A stretch of DNA of 64,000 bases, taken from positions 29,292,764-29,356,763 of the forward strand of contig NC_090129.1 of the NCBI RefSeq assembly GCF_040581485.1, given 5' to 3'. The position numbers and the translations under genes were made by a program. Positions 14,495 through 26,932 of this stretch are shown here, piece after piece. How positions within the stretch are numbered: position 1 is the first letter of the stretch; each line of letters begins with the position of its first letter. Source of the stretch: Linepithema humile (lineage: Eukaryota; Arthropoda; Insecta; Hymenoptera; Formicidae). The notes under the pieces are model-generated. The model searched no databases and had not been told where the DNA came from. It was given only the letters and a program-made list of their open reading frames with translations.

Positions 14495-14597
14495 GTCATA
14501 TGATTCGACAATATTCGAAGACTGTCACTGAATTTATGTATTCGAAAGAGAAAAGAGAAAGGTATATAACATCCCATATTTTCTATTTTGATACCGT

Positions 14598-14604
<7 letters not shown>

Positions 14605-14629
<25 letters not shown>
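14605..14629. repeat. (AC)n microsatellite in the cadherin 3'UTR
   Basis: A nearly uninterrupted AC dinucleotide run about 110 bases past the cadherin stop codon and directly before a polyadenylation hexamer. Confidence 0.9.
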
Positions 14630-14630
14630 G

Positions 14631-14636
14631 AATAAA
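14631..14636 (+). promoter_or_regulatory. Candidate polyadenylation signal of the cadherin
   Basis: An AATAAA hexamer lies 137 bases after the stop codon at 14494, a reasonable distance for a short 3'UTR. Longer alternative 3' ends are possible because no gene follows for 4 kb. Confidence 0.5.
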
Positions 14637-16769
14637 ATGTAACTGTGATGGACGTAATATTTTTTTATATCAAAGTTTTATCGTACTTGTAAGATATTGA
14701 AATGTTCAAGATCTGAAGTTTAATATAATCTCGCGCGGAGAAATCATATCGGCGAGTGGCATCTCGCGTCATGTCAAGAACCGACATTGCCTGGTTTTTG
14801 TCCGCTCCGCGGGACGAGCGGTAAATCTCTTTGCATTTAACACATACATACATAGCGCACGGCGACGAAAGGCTTCTGAATAATCGATAGCACATATCGA
14901 GCGCGTATTTTTTTCCAACATGCTGAGCAACCCCAAAGCGGCATATGATGAGCACGTGAAAGCTTATAAATAGTTGAATAACTTGGTGCCTATATATCCT
15001 TCCTTTCATATGTCATCTTCTGAATGTGTACCGATGCTTGCATGCTGATTCCGAGCGCGCAATGCATGTGCGGAATTCCCGGCGGAATACATTCTGAACG
15101 AGTTACTCCGCATGTGATATCCATAAAAGAGAGCAGAGTGATATAACGTTCAGATACAACGCGTGGCGAAACGAGGCCGTGAAAATATCGCGCGCGCAAA
15201 AGACGAATGAAGGCGCCCTTTTCGACTACTAGCCTTTCTGTCTGATTTATTTTCGACTATTGCATTTTTTACGATGGAACCGATGATGCTTTGTCAATGA
15301 ATTGTGAAATTACAATTACTTACATCGCCATCGAAATCGCGACGTTGACTAAATTATTGTTACGCGTCTGCGACAGCAAGCGTAATGCGAGAATGTTGTT
15401 GTGCCCTAATCGAGTCCCTTCGAAATCAATCATTTCGAAGACGTTACATATTCTGCGGAGACCCGTGCGAACCGAATCGCACATCCACATTTGCGTTTCA
15501 TGTACATTTTAATCGTAGAGAATACAAACGCCACTGCGGGTCGAAGCGTCCAACATAGACTTAAGATCACGTTGTAAGTTCGTGCGAACGGCGTGTATTT
15601 GTGAGTGCATGTCTGCGCGAGTTTTTTGTCGGCTCGCGACTCTGTAAATGATCGATCCCGATCGCACTGTACTATAATACCTGTTTATTTATACGCTCGC
15701 GTTTGCTCATGTCACTGTATTGTAATCATAATTAACTGAGGGCGATAGTGCATATTTAATATGCAAATATCGCGAGTCGCAGGAATACTGTAAAGTTTTA
15801 CGACGAATATTACGTTTCTAATTGCGACCACTCGCTCATGTTCACACGATCGTATTGGCGGTAATTAATGACTGCTGTGTGTATGCCGGAAAATGCGTCA
15901 TCGACGTGTTTATGACATGCACGAATCATCCGGCGCGGCACAAGTAGTAGCGGCACGTACTTAATCAGACACGCGTAACTGTCCTCTACGACGCTATTCA
16001 ACTTTGTATATTGAGTATAAGCCTGCGAGAGGATGTCGGGTGAAATGGCGTTGAAAGGAATTAGCTATGATACGACTTGATTGAATGCATATCTCTAGTC
16101 GTATAGCGGGCCATTCCACTGCCGTACAATTTCTAAGTTGCGTTTTACACTGAAATAATATCTGTGTACGTGTTACAAGTGTTCTTCGATGAAAACTTTT
16201 ACTCATAGTTGTATAATATTTAAGCGCGAATTCTGTAAAAAATTGTTAATACCTAATAATAAATTTATTATATTTACATAATAACGACTTGTTTTTAAAT
16301 ATAACACGTCACACACTATGTTTTCCCTTTGACAAGCAATAAAGCTGCTGCCGAGTTATGTAAATATTAAATTCCGCATAATTCGAGCTTATTTAAGTTT
16401 CCACGCAGGTGAATTAATAGCAGTTTCATCTAATTGTCGCATAAAATCTTTCCTGTTTGTTTCACACACGTGGCAATAAAAATCTATAAAATATATTAAA
16501 TTTTGTTTATGTAAAATTCATAATTCGGATGCATTGCATGCAAGATTGTCTTGCACGAAATTTTATTTGGCACGTTTCTTACGCTCGAAAAAAAAAGCTA
16601 CAGATTATATCGCAGGATCGTTATCGCAATTCGATTTGCTATTCGGCTCTGTATACGCTAGATTCAGCTCAAGAGAAATCGGAGATGGCTATAACAGCCT
16701 AATTAGAACGGTTATAGCGCTTTAATCAGAATGCAGGTTACTATATATTTCAAACTATCGTACGATAAA
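14637..16769. other. Intergenic stretch
   Basis: I see no gene. The sequence is mixed AT-rich and CpG-containing, and its short open frames on both strands lack recognisable motifs. Part may be extended 3'UTR of the cadherin. Confidence 0.4.
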
Positions 16770-17540
16770 TAGCTCACTCACACTCGTCACGAGGGAGAAA
16801 ATATGAGCGTGTTGGTGAGGCCCGAACTCGACGACGGGATCGTTCTGCTCGTAACGGGCGGGGATCAAGTATTCTCGTTGATAGAGCGTCGGCGCCGCGG
16901 CGACGGCGGCGGCGGCAGGAGCACGCAGACGCATCTGGACCGATGCGTGACGTAGGAACGCGAGAAACGGGAGACAAAAGTCGGAATCCGGAGGCTTTGG
17001 TCGTTCCGGCTCCGCGCAGACGACGCTCAGCCTGTTCGCGGTGGTGACGGGCACTTTTACTTGTCACCGAGACTTAAGAACATATTTCGATCCGTTTTGC
17101 AAGATAAAATACATCGAGAAGAGTGGGAGCGTAAACGCTGTACGTTCCATCGATTTTCTGCTATCGACGAGTAACAAGCGGGTGCGTCCGCCCTGCTCTC
17201 GCTCGCTGTACCGTACGGACGCGACGTCGTGACGCCCGCGATACGAAGCGCCGCAAAAAACGGAGTATCAGGATGGCCGAAGCGCGATGATGTATCGTAC
17301 GAGAGTCGTAAACCACCTGTGACTCGGAATCGACTCGGAAGTGCGAGCCAAAACGGGAGTGATCTTTGAAAATTATGGATGAGCGTTTGTATTTGTGATT
17401 TTGGTGGCAATTGTGCGCAACATTGTTTGTTACAAAACGTAGGATAGACTGTGCAATTGTGTGATAATTACGGGAGTGTTCAACAAAATATCAAGAGGAC
17501 ATCGTTATTCAGTAGAGTAAGCTAACTTGTTATTGACAGG
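16770..17540 (+). promoter_or_regulatory. CpG-rich block, candidate promoter / first exon for the tetraspanin
   Basis: A CpG-rich island with a GCG/CGG run near 16890-16920 stands out from AT-rich surroundings. It is open in several frames at once, as expected of GC-rich noncoding DNA, and no frame resembles a known protein. A good donor (CAG/GTAATG) follows at 17540. The tetraspanin's first coding exon has a splice acceptor just before 18584, so a noncoding first exon must lie upstream, and this block is the best candidate. Assignment rests on position only. Confidence 0.35.
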
Positions 17541-18066
17541 TAATGTCTGCCAGCTGTATAGGATGTTATTGTATTATTATGGAACTCTTGTGCTTAGTAG
17601 TTATAATGCTTGCATTAGTAGCAATATTTTTTTGACTTTGTCCATATTACATTTATATAAATAAAGAACTTATGAAATTATTTATAATATGTAGAAAACT
17701 ACCTTTTATCTTTCTTGTTTCTGCTAATATATTTAAATTCCATTCAAAGTAAGTTTAAACTTGGAAATTTTACCTGCTGAATGTTTTATCTCAAAAAATG
17801 TCAGAAATAATAAAATAGTACTTTTTAAAAAAGTTTCAAATATATGATAAAGAATATTTTCAAGTTAACAAAATGAGAAAAAGGAGATAGAGTTCTGAAT
17901 ATTTAAAAATGTCTTTTACTTCGCGTAAATCCAAGTCGATATTTAAATTCAGCTGTCACCAACTTTTTACAGAGTAATCTATTACAGATTAATCTATTTT
18001 GTATTATCTTGATACAATAGTGTTTGAAATAATATAAATTGTAAATCCGAAAATTATATAAAATTA

Positions 18067-18409
18067 ATTACACATCTAACAACGAGGATATCCGCCGTTC
18101 AATCACACATATAACAACGAGGATATCCGAATCAATGCCAGATATTTATCGTTTATACACACATAATAATCTTTTTCAATTAATATTGTGAAACTGTGAG
18201 CACATTATGTGAGATATTAACATCTCACATAATCACAGTCTCACAGTTTTTGACCTCAATCAATCACAATTTGTCTTTTGGACAATTATTAAGTTTGACT
18301 AAAGATGGTAAAATATTGACCGAAACATTTATGTATTATGTATTAATAAAAGAAGACTGTCATAAGCGATAAATATCTGGCGTTGGCTCGGTATCCTCGG
18401 TGTGTAATT
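18067..18409. mobile_element. MITE-like element with long imperfect terminal inverted repeats
   Basis: The right end (about 18367-18409) read in reverse complement matches the left end: both carry ATTACACA, GAGGATA and GCCAGATATTTATCG in the same order. The left arm has an internal partial duplication, with GAGGATATCCG appearing twice (near 18083 and 18119). The centre (about 18190-18250) holds a second palindrome with arms around ACTGTGAG and ATGTGAGAT. There is no coding capacity. The superfamily is not assigned because the exact ends and target duplication are unclear. Confidence 0.7.
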
Positions 18410-18618
18410 GATTTATTAATACGAGTCAATATATTTTGTTATGTGATATACTAAATTAATTAATAAAGAAATGGAAAATTTAATTATTTTTGTAAGTTTT
18501 CTATAACATAATTTTTCAATAAGTTTTCACGATATTTATTACGTGCTTACTGAGCTTACATCTAGTCATTATTATATTTGCAGATTGATGACTAATTGGA
18601 GAATCAAGGATAACAAAC

Positions 18619-21139
18619 ATGAAATACTTAAAAGTCACATTATTTACGTTCAATGCATTAATATGGGTAAATAATATGCATGTAACATTGTAAATTAATT
18701 CTGAAAATAGCGATATTCGCTTAGTCAGTGTTTGAACTATAAATACTTCTCGCGTAATTCTGTATTCCAGAGCAAAACAATTGCAAACAATGATGTTTCA
18801 GACATCTTGTGTAGCTAATCCGGTCTGATTAAATTTCACCTCTACGAAGAAAGAGAAAATTATTTAATTTCATATGATGCTTGAAGAGATGAATCTCTGA
18901 GATACAGACTTACTATCTCGAATTTCGCGATCAGTGAACAATCAGACCTGAAATTATTGCGTGGTCCTTTCTTTTGGCAGTTGGCTGGCTGCGCCTTACT
19001 CGCTCTAGGTGCGTGGCTGCTCGTGGACCCGAGCAAAGACCACATCTTCAATCTTTTCACATCTGACATCGAGTCGCACAAGTTTATTTATGTGGTATCT
19101 TGCACGTTGCTCGGGTTCGGCTCCATCGTACTTTCGATGGGCTTCTTCGGCTGCCGCGCCGCGCTACGCGGAAATCAATGCACCCTCGTCAGCGTGAGTA
19201 AAACGACATTTTATTGCCTCCCCTCGGCGCGTACCGTTATAGACGTCGGGTCAAGGTCGGGTGATGTTCTTGTCGTCGTTTTTCCGCAGTACATGGGCAT
19301 GATGGTCACGCTTATCATCGGGGAACTGTCAACGGTGGCCCTCGGCGGGTTCGTGACTTTTCGAGTCCTGTCGAGTCTGGAGGAAAGGCTCACCAGCAAA
19401 CTGGCGGTGGATTACGGTCACGATCCGAGCAGCGATATTCCCTTCAGTCACAGTCTGGACTTCGCGCAGTACAAGGTGTCACATTAACAGGGTTGATCTA
19501 GCAATTGCTCATCGATCTTTACATGGCATGTCTTAAAAAAACACTCGCTTTTTCGATACAGCTACTTTGACAATAATCTCGATTTTTGCTTTAATATAAA
19601 TCTTGCCTAATTCGTTCGTACAATTTTCCAACATTCGATATCAACCGACCCTTAGTCTTTTATATATTTTATAGCCAAGATTATAATTTTTGTTTATTTC
19701 CACTGATAATCGCATGTCGTAATAATCTCTGGTGCACGGCATTTTTTAACGACTAAGTAATAATGCAAAATTTGGTTTATTTAGTTTTCTGTTTAAAAAG
19801 AAATTACGTCTGATTTTTCTGGAGCATGCATTATGCGCGAGATCCGCCTAAATTCAATTACGTTTCATGCATGACGCGGTCGCTTGCAACGCTTTGTCAG
19901 AAATCATAAGCCTTGCGAGGCATTTCGCGATGGTTCGAAGAGCACATGGATGATTCCATTGCAGTTTAATTGCTGCGGAATACACAGTGACAAGGATTAC
20001 AATGGCACAGATTGGTGGAGAGATAAACAAGTCTCAGGGAGCAGAAACCAAGTTCCCCTTACGTGTTGTGTTCTCAAAAATAGCGAGGTACTTTATATAT
20101 TTAAATTAATCGATCTTAAAATAATATGGATTTTCGAATTAGTTATAGACTGAGACAGCTAATAAAATATATGTTTTGAAAGCACATACACACAAGTTTA
20201 TATATATATCACGCGATATCATTATTTATATATCACATGCTGTTTAAAATAATATAAGTAATAAAAGTTTATGGCGCAATGTTTTTATTGTTTTCTAAAT
20301 AATCTTTATTTTTGTGGAATTATAGCATTTCAAACTGTTCGTTAATCTTATTTTTTATTGTCTATCTAAAATCTGTAATCAATTTATCATGGTTTACGAT
20401 TCATTAGTTAAAGCGAAAGGTCCTCTTTAACAATTTAAACAAAGCCTATTTTACAGAATAAAAATACTGGCAGCCCGATGAGCGTCGTTTCAAGGGTGTT
20501 TCACAAAGATGTAAGTAAAATGTCAGAGATTTTACATATGCATGAACTTTATGAGAGTAATCTTTTGTCGCTGACAGAATGAGAAACCATGGCTACGCCC
20601 GCAGCCAAAGGATGAGAGCGCGTGCCAAGTAAAAGATGAGGAGGGTCACGAGGGATACAGACACAAAGAGGTTTGCTTTTTATCAGGAAATATCATATAT
20701 CACTATATACCACACATTGCGTATTCAAATGACACGATACGTTTCTAGGGTTGCCTCGCAAAAGTCACGAATTGGTTTCAATGCGAAAGCTTCACGTTAG
20801 TGTTTCTTGGCATGGCATTGGCGGGAATACAGGTAAATTATTAATAAATTATATTTTGAGTGGAATACCAAAATCATTTTTGGAATATACTTTTTCACGA
20901 CTTTTTAAAAAAATACGTTTTGATACGTTTTAACTTTTAGAACTTGTTGAAATTGTATACAGTTATTTAATAGATAAAATATCATAGACTTATTGAATTA
21001 TGTCTTTTAAGCAGTTTTCTGTTTTTGATCTTGTATATTCTACGAGAAAAGGAATAATCGGGACGATGTATTTCAGACATTCGGAATAATAACGTCCGCC
21101 TTCCTCTGCCGAACGGTAAGAGATATGGAGGAAGAATGA
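18619..21139 (+). CDS. Tetraspanin
   Basis: Eight coding exons: 18619-18666, 18981-19193, 19290-19475, 19965-20087, 20457-20510, 20578-20670, 20749-20832 and 21077-21139, giving 287 residues. The start is the ATG in MKYLKVTLFTFNALIW, a typical tetraspanin N-terminus; 18584-18618 would be 5'UTR after a splice acceptor. TM1 crosses the first junction (residues about 5-30), TM2 and TM3 follow (GFGSIVLSMGFFGC, GMMVTLIIGELSTVAL), then the large extracellular loop with FNCCG, LTCC, SACQ and the cysteines near WFQC, and TM4 (TLVFLGMALAGIQ). The large loop has the expected six or more cysteines. The short acidic tail ends in MEEE. Tetraspanins organise membrane microdomains with partner receptors. 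The family is certain; I do not assign an orthologue. Confidence 0.9.
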
Positions 21140-22663
21140 TACATGGTTCGTAGTCTCAATGAAGTGAAAAGAATGTCGTGGCATGCTCATTCTATACATT
21201 GATAGAAGAAAGAAGGTTTATTTGTGTGATATTCTTGTGTATCGCCACTTGGAAACGTTTCCGAAATTAATTTCAGTCTTGTGAATCTGGGCAATGAGAC
21301 TACGAGTTTCCGTGAAAAGAAAGTAAACTGAATTTTTGTTCTACAAAGTGTTTAATCATAAAGAATTTCAAGACAGGATAGCGATAAGTGCTGCATGCTT
21401 GATTTTAGATTATGCCCGTAATCTTTGCGCGCGTTTTGCTGTGAGTCAGCAATAATGTGACCAACAGACTCCACTGTACAATATACGCGTCTTTATCGTG
21501 TTCAATTTGAGTACTAACAAATCGCAATGCTACAATAACGTCTCATAACAACTACGGCAAAAATCGACGAACAACGCAATTTGTCTTGTAAATACATATA
21601 TGCCAAGTGTCAAGAAGATGTTGAACGAATGGATATCTACAGTGCGCACGTGAGAATTTTCGAGTCCTTTTATTTTCTGGAAAATTTACCTAATTCAAGC
21701 ACAAATAATTTTTCGCACAAAGTTATACAAGCATTTTTGAAAAGTATCATGATTTTAACGAATGAGATTTGTATGAGTGTATGTAGGTGTGATTGGGGTT
21801 GATCGGCATATTCTGTTAAGAGAAATTTTATAAAGTAGCGTTAGTATTCAAAAAATATATTAAAACGTCGTTCGTTTTAATTGTACATAAGTTTTCAATG
21901 TATTGTTTAATCGATATAGATTTTTAGCTATAAATATACATTGAGCTAAAAAAAAAATAGAAAGGATTATTAACGTTTATGATAATATTAAAGTAATCGA
22001 TTTCTTTGCTAAGAACTTAAGAAAAATTGTAAGTAATAAGTGTCAATCAACCCCAGTTTTTATAATAATAATATGTGTATGTTAGAATTCTTATAGATAT
22101 TTGTCATCCATCTCAGAATGAGGATGAGCTATTATATACACATATATTATATATATGCATCAGTGTGTAAAAATATGTCATATATATTCTAACCAAGGGA
22201 ATAATTTCCTCTAATTTTCGAAAAATGTATTACGATAACTTGTGCCAAAGACATTTATTGTATAATAAGTGACAAAAATTTTTAATATATTTTTATTTTC
22301 TCAAAATAGTTGGCAAGAAATGTCCTGCGTGTTTATAGAACATACCTTAATGATAATAAAGATGTTGTTCTCTGTGTAAATTCATTGCTTACTTTAGATT
22401 TTCACGAGCTGTAATAACAAGCATTCCGTACATCCGCACGTACTTCATTAAAATTTTTAATGATTCAAAACTAGATTGTGACGGTACTCAAAATATGAAT
22501 TGTTTGTTATTTATATATGAATAAAATTATATTCAATTTGATTGCTAGATTCAGTTTAACATATATGACATAGATACTTTCCAAAATTAATAGACACATA
22601 TATAAAACCACAAGATTTCCTTATATACTCGATCACGTAAATCATAAAATAAATATAAATTAA
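21140..22663. other. Intergenic AT-rich stretch
   Basis: Between the convergent tetraspanin and the first carbonic anhydrase I see only AT-rich sequence, with a TA/CA-rich run around 22130-22190. The 3'UTRs of both genes must lie here. No gene or repeat family is recognisable. Confidence 0.5.
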
Positions 22664-24039
22664 TTACGATAAGCTTTCTTCATAAAAGTAAATGTCACGA
22701 TCGTTCAATGGTTGAACCGGTCGACAATTTAGAAGTAACGGACCATCTACTGAACAAATTTTTCGAAATTGCTCCACCTACAGTGAAAGATTACATTGAT
22801 GATAATAAAATTGGCGACAAATATTTTACTGATACGAACGTATCACTGTATACCTGCGATAAAGATATAGCGATTGGTTCTTGTTGAACAATCCACGTGA
22901 CAATTTCACTGCAAGGCGGTTGACTAAGAGAACCGCTATAAGTATAATAATCTCTGTCAAAAGGTGAGAATACCCATTCCAGCGGAAAAGGAGGTATGTA
23001 AACCCTCGATCCCGGGCAAGTAACGCGCCACAAATTGCTCACAATGTGATCCAGATAAGGATTATCCGCATTATTTATCTGTAGCGTTGTTATAATTAAT
23101 AAGATTACGATAAATAATTAAGTTTAACAAACGCACTATGTTCTATTTTATGCGTATATATCGGATTGATGAGATATTCATTACGTCTTAACAAAAATCA
23201 TACTTGAAGGAAGAAGGAAACAATCACTATTCCGTCTTTCGCGCCTAGAGCGATCGCGTCTGTTGGCGATTTAATTCCACGCTTCATGTGAACTACTTGT
23301 AACTCCATAGGAAAACGAACATAATTCAAAGTGTGTTCGCTGCCCTCTTCGTTAGACGGACCCCAGTGAAAAAGAACGTTAAAGAAATCGTATGTATCGG
23401 TCAAAGGACCTCCTTGCAGCTGCGGCCATGTATTACTCGTCCAGAATCCTCGCAATATAACTATACATTGATATAAAACGTAATGTAGAAGGTAGTTGCA
23501 TAATTTAAAGTAATATTCTTTGTTTTATGCTATTGTTATTGTAAACATTTTCTAAATTTATTATTATCTTTTTTATTTATTTGCTTGGTTAGAGAAAATT
23601 TGCATCTACCGGTATGACCGTCGTTCGCGATATTCATCGATAAAGGTCCGCTACTGTAATTACTCCATAGAAGTGGTTCAGACGGTTGCACCACTACGGC
23701 GAGCCTTGTGGTGATATTGATAGGTGATTGATTGCTACCGGTGCTCTCGGGATATAGATCTTTCCAAGTATGAGGACCGTTCTGATGAGCGTATCCGAAT
23801 GAGAAAGCGGGTGCGCGATAATCATTTTCTATCCACGCGAATAATTGCGTCCAATCCAAAATTTCAGTTAATAGCAACACTAAATCGAAGAAATAAAAAT
23901 TTTAGATTTGCGGATACGTGAATATTATAAAACTCTATCTTTTATTCTTATTTAATTGACCATCTGTGCCGTGATATGTACCTATTAGAAGAACGCTGCT
24001 ACACGCAACCATACATTCCGCTAACGATAAATCCAACAT
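22664..24039 (-). CDS. Secreted alpha-carbonic anhydrase-related protein lacking two zinc ligands
   Basis: Five minus-strand exons: 24039-23982 (ATG at 24039), 23879-23610, 23448-23204, 23078-22854 and 22777-22664 (stop 22666-22664), 303 residues. A hydrophobic N-terminus crosses the first junction and looks like a signal peptide. Family landmarks follow in order: NQSPINI, NDGHTG (His64 kept), GGPL, FHWGPSNEEGSEHT, YYTYSGSL, VTWIV and the C-terminal RPVQPLNDR. In active enzymes three histidines bind zinc in QFHFHW and ELHLVHW. Here those read NVLFHW and MELQVVHM, so His94 is Leu and His119 is Gln, with only His96 left; Thr199 is Ser. It should not hydrate CO2 and fits the carbonic anhydrase-related proteins. 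The reading frame is intact and splice sites are good, so it looks functional in some non-enzymatic role. Confidence 0.85.
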
Positions 24040-24619
24040 TTTTGCAATAATTTTTCACTTGACATTTGAATAGTCAAACCTCTGGCTTGTCAAGACTGAT
24101 AAAAAATTTCTGGCGTAATAAACGTTTATATGAACGATCTACTTGAGATTTTGGCCTTCATGCTGCAATGATTTCTATTAATGACACTTACGGAGATATG
24201 AAATTATGTGGCACGTCAAATGACAATTTACCGGAAATTTATAAAGCTCACTTCAATTCATGAGAATAATGTGAAGCTAATCCCGCAGTTCGTAAATATG
24301 AAGTAATTTGAAACATCGTAATACGTAAGCATTTTTCTATCATATCAGATTGCTAATCACTTACAGCTTGTTTGCAGTAACACTATCAATCAAAATGATT
24401 GCAAGTATCATATTTTACTTGAACATAATACACACTTAATTTCATATTTCACTTTCTGCTCAAAAGCTCGATATTTCCGTCGTAATGTACAAATGTCATC
24501 CAAATCCAAAAACGTACAATCACGTAAATAATTTATTCAATTTGTTGTAGATAATTAAAATTTAATTTAAAATATAGTTAACGTTTACTTTATAAATTTT
24601 ATTTTATTCCTATAAAAAG

Positions 24620-26237
24620 AAAAATTATGTACAACGTCATCGTCGGGTTTGCCGAAATGGCGACAATCTCCAATCGATATCAGTCGCGTTGCCGTATGGA
24701 CCAAGAAATATCCACCCTTACTTTTGACTAATTATTGGTCAGATGATGGCACTGCAAAACTTACAAACACTGGAAAAACAGGTTTTCTTTTCCTACATCC
24801 AGCACTAATTAATACATAATGTATTTACTATTTAATAATTTTTAGTTAACGTCGAGCTGGCGGACAGAAAAATGCCAATAATGCGTGGCGGCCCGTTGAA
24901 GGACGATGAATATCAATTTATGAATGTACAGTTTCGATGGGGTCTATCCAATTCTCAGGGCGCGGAACATTCTATCGATAATACTTGGTTAGAGAGAGGA
25001 ATTTGATATTATTCGCGCAATAAAATTTGATAATAATCGCGCAAAGCGTCAGGAATATATTAGTCACATTTTTCATTTAAATTTAATTTAAATAAAAATA
25101 AAAATTTAATTTTAATCTATATAAATTTCGTTTTTGCACAGTTAATATAATTTCTAATGAAATGTGTGTTTAATAAGGTATTCGATGGAAGCACAAGTAA
25201 TGCATTGGAATACGCGTTATGGGTCAATAGAAAAATGTTACGAAAAACCTGATGGTATTGCAATGCTATCCTATCTTATGCAGGTACGATAATAACCGTA
25301 AATTAAATAAACCATGTTGGAATTAAATTTTGAAAAAAACTGTATTGTTTAATGACTGTCCTTTCATGCAACCATTGCTGCAAGTGATTTATATAAAAAT
25401 GTATTTTAATGATAAAAAGGTCGTTGGCTGTTCTGGAATTCCGGACAATCCAACGTTTACTCCGATTACAGATAAACTTTTGGGAATCAAACGGACGAAT
25501 AGCATCGTGAATATTACACCGGGTAATTTTATAATGTGAGATTATTTTTAGCCGAATTGGTCAATCAATCATAGAATGCCTAATTGTCAATGCAGCATTT
25601 CATTTCTTATTTTTCTAATAACCAGTAAAAGTAATAATAATTTTGATAAATTAGCACATCTTTGCTTTCATGCTTTTGTAATATCCATATATTTTATATA
25701 TTTTCGGTTTCTAGAAGAAACTTAGATATTAAAACTAGAAAAAGTGTTTAATTTTTTTTCTTTCTTGTTCCTTACTTATTGAATATGCAATGTTAAATAT
25801 ATCTCAGCAATTCACAACTACATTCTATCAAAAATTTTACTACGCGTGATATGATAGTAATATTAATACTTTTTAATCAATTGTGCAATCATGTTTCATT
25901 ATTAGATTGCTTACGATGGATGAAGTATGCATGCATGTCACCGGGATATTATACTTATTCAGGCTCCCTCACTTTTCCTCCGTATCATGAGTGCGTTACT
26001 TGGATAGTAGTACCAAACGCGATAAAAATATCTCGCTGTCAGGTATGTGAAGAATCAAACTTTGAAAATTATACACATTACAGATGTGAATGCTGTTAAT
26101 TTATAAAAATTCATATATTACAATAGATAGAAGCGTTCAGAAGTTTATACAATTACAAATGGGAGCGTATAGTAAGGAATCACAGATCACAACATCGTCT
26201 TCATGGGAGAAGAATTTTCTTTGCACAAATAATGTGA
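24620..26237 (+). pseudogene. Alpha-carbonic anhydrase copy with no zinc ligands and a broken splice acceptor
   Basis: Exon blocks: about 24620-24781, 24846-24987, 25178-25283, about 25387-25522, 25906-26042 and 26127-26237 (TGA 26235-26237). Landmarks are RQSPIDIS, RGGPL, VQFRWGLSNSQGAEHS, EAQVMHWN, YYTYSGSLTFPP and CVTWIV. All three ligands are replaced: His94 to Gln, His96 to Arg, His119 to Gln. The proton shuttle His64 is Lys, while Thr199 and Glu106 remain. At the fourth block the frame demands splicing right before 25387, but the bases there read CAA instead of CAG. The next AG, one base further on, would shift the frame. No start exon is identifiable. Otherwise the frame is open across every block, so this is either a young pseudogene or a gene with unusual splicing or a sequence error at that base. 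Confidence 0.7.
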
Positions 26238-26340
26238 CAGTTTGATTATCAAAGAAATTATTAAGACGGCATTAAACGTATAACAAAATTTTTACATGAA
26301 GAATTATGTATTATTTTCTTGCGATCCTATCTTAAAAAAA

Positions 26341-26602
26341 GCGCGTAGCGCGCGCTGGTGTGTCTAGTCCACTCTTAAAAAAGGCATGAAAGATCGATAC
26401 TCGAATGTATCGAAAGTATTGTTGACGCTTTTCCGCGACGCTGATTGGTTATCGCGATTATTCTGATAGTTTGATAGATTGAGAGCGAAGGTTATTTTGA
26501 CGGTTATTTAAAATAAAAAAATTTATTAAAATATTTAGATTTCATAATTATTAAATTACTATAAGAAGTGCGCGCGCGTAGCGCGCGCCTGTATTGTTCT
26601 AG
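26341..26602 (+). mobile_element. Short Helitron-like copy, abutting the 3' end of another
   Basis: Positions 26368-26602 share both ends with the large element at 30992-33633. The left end has TCTTAAAAAAGGCATGAAAG. The right end has a GC hairpin (GCGCGCGC-GTA-GCGCGCGC type, about 26570-26588) followed by CTGTATTGTTCTAG and then T. A 3' hairpin shortly before a terminal CTAG, with T after it, is the standard Helitron signature. Just upstream, 26341-26367 is a second hairpin ending in CTAG, so two Helitron ends sit head to tail, a known arrangement. The element is about 235 bp with no coding capacity, hence non-autonomous. Confidence 0.75.
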
Positions 26603-26932
26603 TAATATATAAAAAACATAAGATATAAATATAGACTGGCTAACTTCAAACATTAGTAACCTATTCAAAATTTATGTAAAAAATTTTCAATTAATATACA
26701 ATGTGACATAACATAATTTTAAGGCATATTTCCATTTTGTACAAAATTTTATAGCTGTGTTGTGATAAATTATTTTCAATTTATGTAATAATGATAAATT
26801 ATGCAAGAATGGTAGGTGAGTGATGAAGAAAATTATATCGTAATAATATTAGGTTATCGTGCTTAATGTATGATTTGCATACTATATATTTTACATTGCA
26901 TGCACACTGATTGCACATTTTCTGAGGTTTAG

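Noticed and set aside
16755..17410. Minus-strand frames across the CpG island upstream of the tetraspanin
   Set aside because: Low-complexity Ala/Arg products without motifs; the island is better explained as promoter and leader.
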